The notes under the pieces are model-generated. The model ran no database searches and was not told where the DNA came from. It saw nothing but the letters and a program-made list of their open reading frames with translations. Shown here piece after piece: positions 5,061 to 5,323 of a DNA stretch of 5,323 bases. How positions within the stretch are numbered: the stretch's first letter is position 1; every line of letters begins with the position of its first letter. Made by a program: the position numbers and the translations under genes. The stretch is from Lachnospiraceae bacterium (GTDB taxonomy: Bacteria > Bacillota_A > Clostridia > Lachnospirales > Lachnospiraceae), in contig QXWX01000197.1 in the NCBI GenBank assembly GCA_009911175.1, positions 1 through 5,323 on the forward strand, written 5' to 3'.

Positions 5061-5299
5061 GTTCTTGAATTACTCGATTGAGTTCTACCTGTATATCTTT
5101 TTTCTGTTCTTCTGCTGCCGAATTCAATTTCTGTAACGTATTCTTTCTGAATAACTTGCTTATATAAAACGTTATTTATTAATGGATTTTCTGTAATATT
5201 TCTTGTCATAAGTAAATTCTTCTCTTATACATTTGTACTTACCCAATTTCCACTTTGATTTATCGAATAGGAGTCAATCGGTTTCAATGATAAATTCAT
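5005..5299 (-). pseudogene. Possible relic of a small minus-strand gene
   Basis: I do not recognise this sequence. On the minus strand an ATG at 5299 has GGGGGAG (5309-5315) 9 bases upstream and reads MNLSLKPIDSYSINQSGNWV before a TAA at 5225-5227. The same frame then continues past the stop as MTRNITENPLINNVLYKQVI (from ATG 5209) and ends at 5057-5059. A neighbouring frame, shifted by one, carries a more protein-like charged helix around 5050-5127 (AAEEQKKDIQVELNRVIQEL). One stop codon plus one frameshift would join these into one gene. Alternatively they are unrelated short open frames, or noncoding DNA. No signal other than the possible ribosome binding site supports expression. Confidence 0.25.
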
Positions 5300-5323
5300 C
5301 CTCACACTCTCCCCCTTCCCTAA

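Noticed and set aside
4948..5136. Hydrophobic plus-strand frame past the terminator
   Set aside because: It begins before the strong terminator, has no ribosome binding site, and its Phe/Leu/Ile-rich tail is the antisense of a charged helix frame.
5258..5295. Seven-base inverted repeat ATTTATC/GATAAAT near the right edge
   Set aside because: The arms are short, AT-rich and 24 bases apart, with no related signal; chance is the simpler explanation.

Overview
The window looks like accessory DNA from a gut-type Firmicute, probably of the Lachnospiraceae or a related Clostridia family. That placement is an inference. It rests on strong GGAGG-type ribosome binding sites, moderate-to-low GC, a DUF6033-type protein, a BlaI/M56 pair, a radical SAM protein of the mobile-pair type and the remnant of a SprT-like peptidase of the kind carried by Firmicutes conjugative elements. 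I see no integrase, transposase, relaxase, tRNA, rRNA or CRISPR array, so the mobile element itself is not shown.

Reading leftwards on the minus strand from about 2670 to 111 there is a three-gene unit. It encodes a BlaI/MecI-type winged-helix repressor (2184-2597), a BlaR1-like M56 membrane metallopeptidase (934-2178) and a highly charged cytosolic DUF6033-type protein (111-875). The expected logic is that the membrane protease senses an external signal, the repressor is inactivated and the unit is induced. The M56 protein has no penicillin-binding sensor domain, only about 110 extracytoplasmic residues of unknown type, so the signal is probably not a classical beta-lactam. Compound dyads lie upstream of the repressor gene and in the 58-base gap before the DUF6033 gene.

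A second minus-strand unit (2808-4312) encodes an XRE helix-turn-helix regulator with a C-terminal DUF5680-like domain. It is joined by an ATGA stop/start overlap to a radical SAM enzyme resembling 'radical SAM mobile pair protein B'. A near-consensus promoter (4334-4362) drives it. An imperfect inverted repeat covers both promoter boxes and would suit autoregulation. A hairpin nine bases past the stop codon of the radical SAM gene may end the unit.

The right end (about 4364-5323) has no intact gene that I can support. It holds an isolated minus-strand terminator, a plus-strand SprT-like gene reduced by an apparent in-frame internal deletion but still flanked by a good ribosome binding site and a very strong terminator, and a minus-strand stretch that may be the relic of another gene. 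This part looks like the eroded edge of a mobile element.
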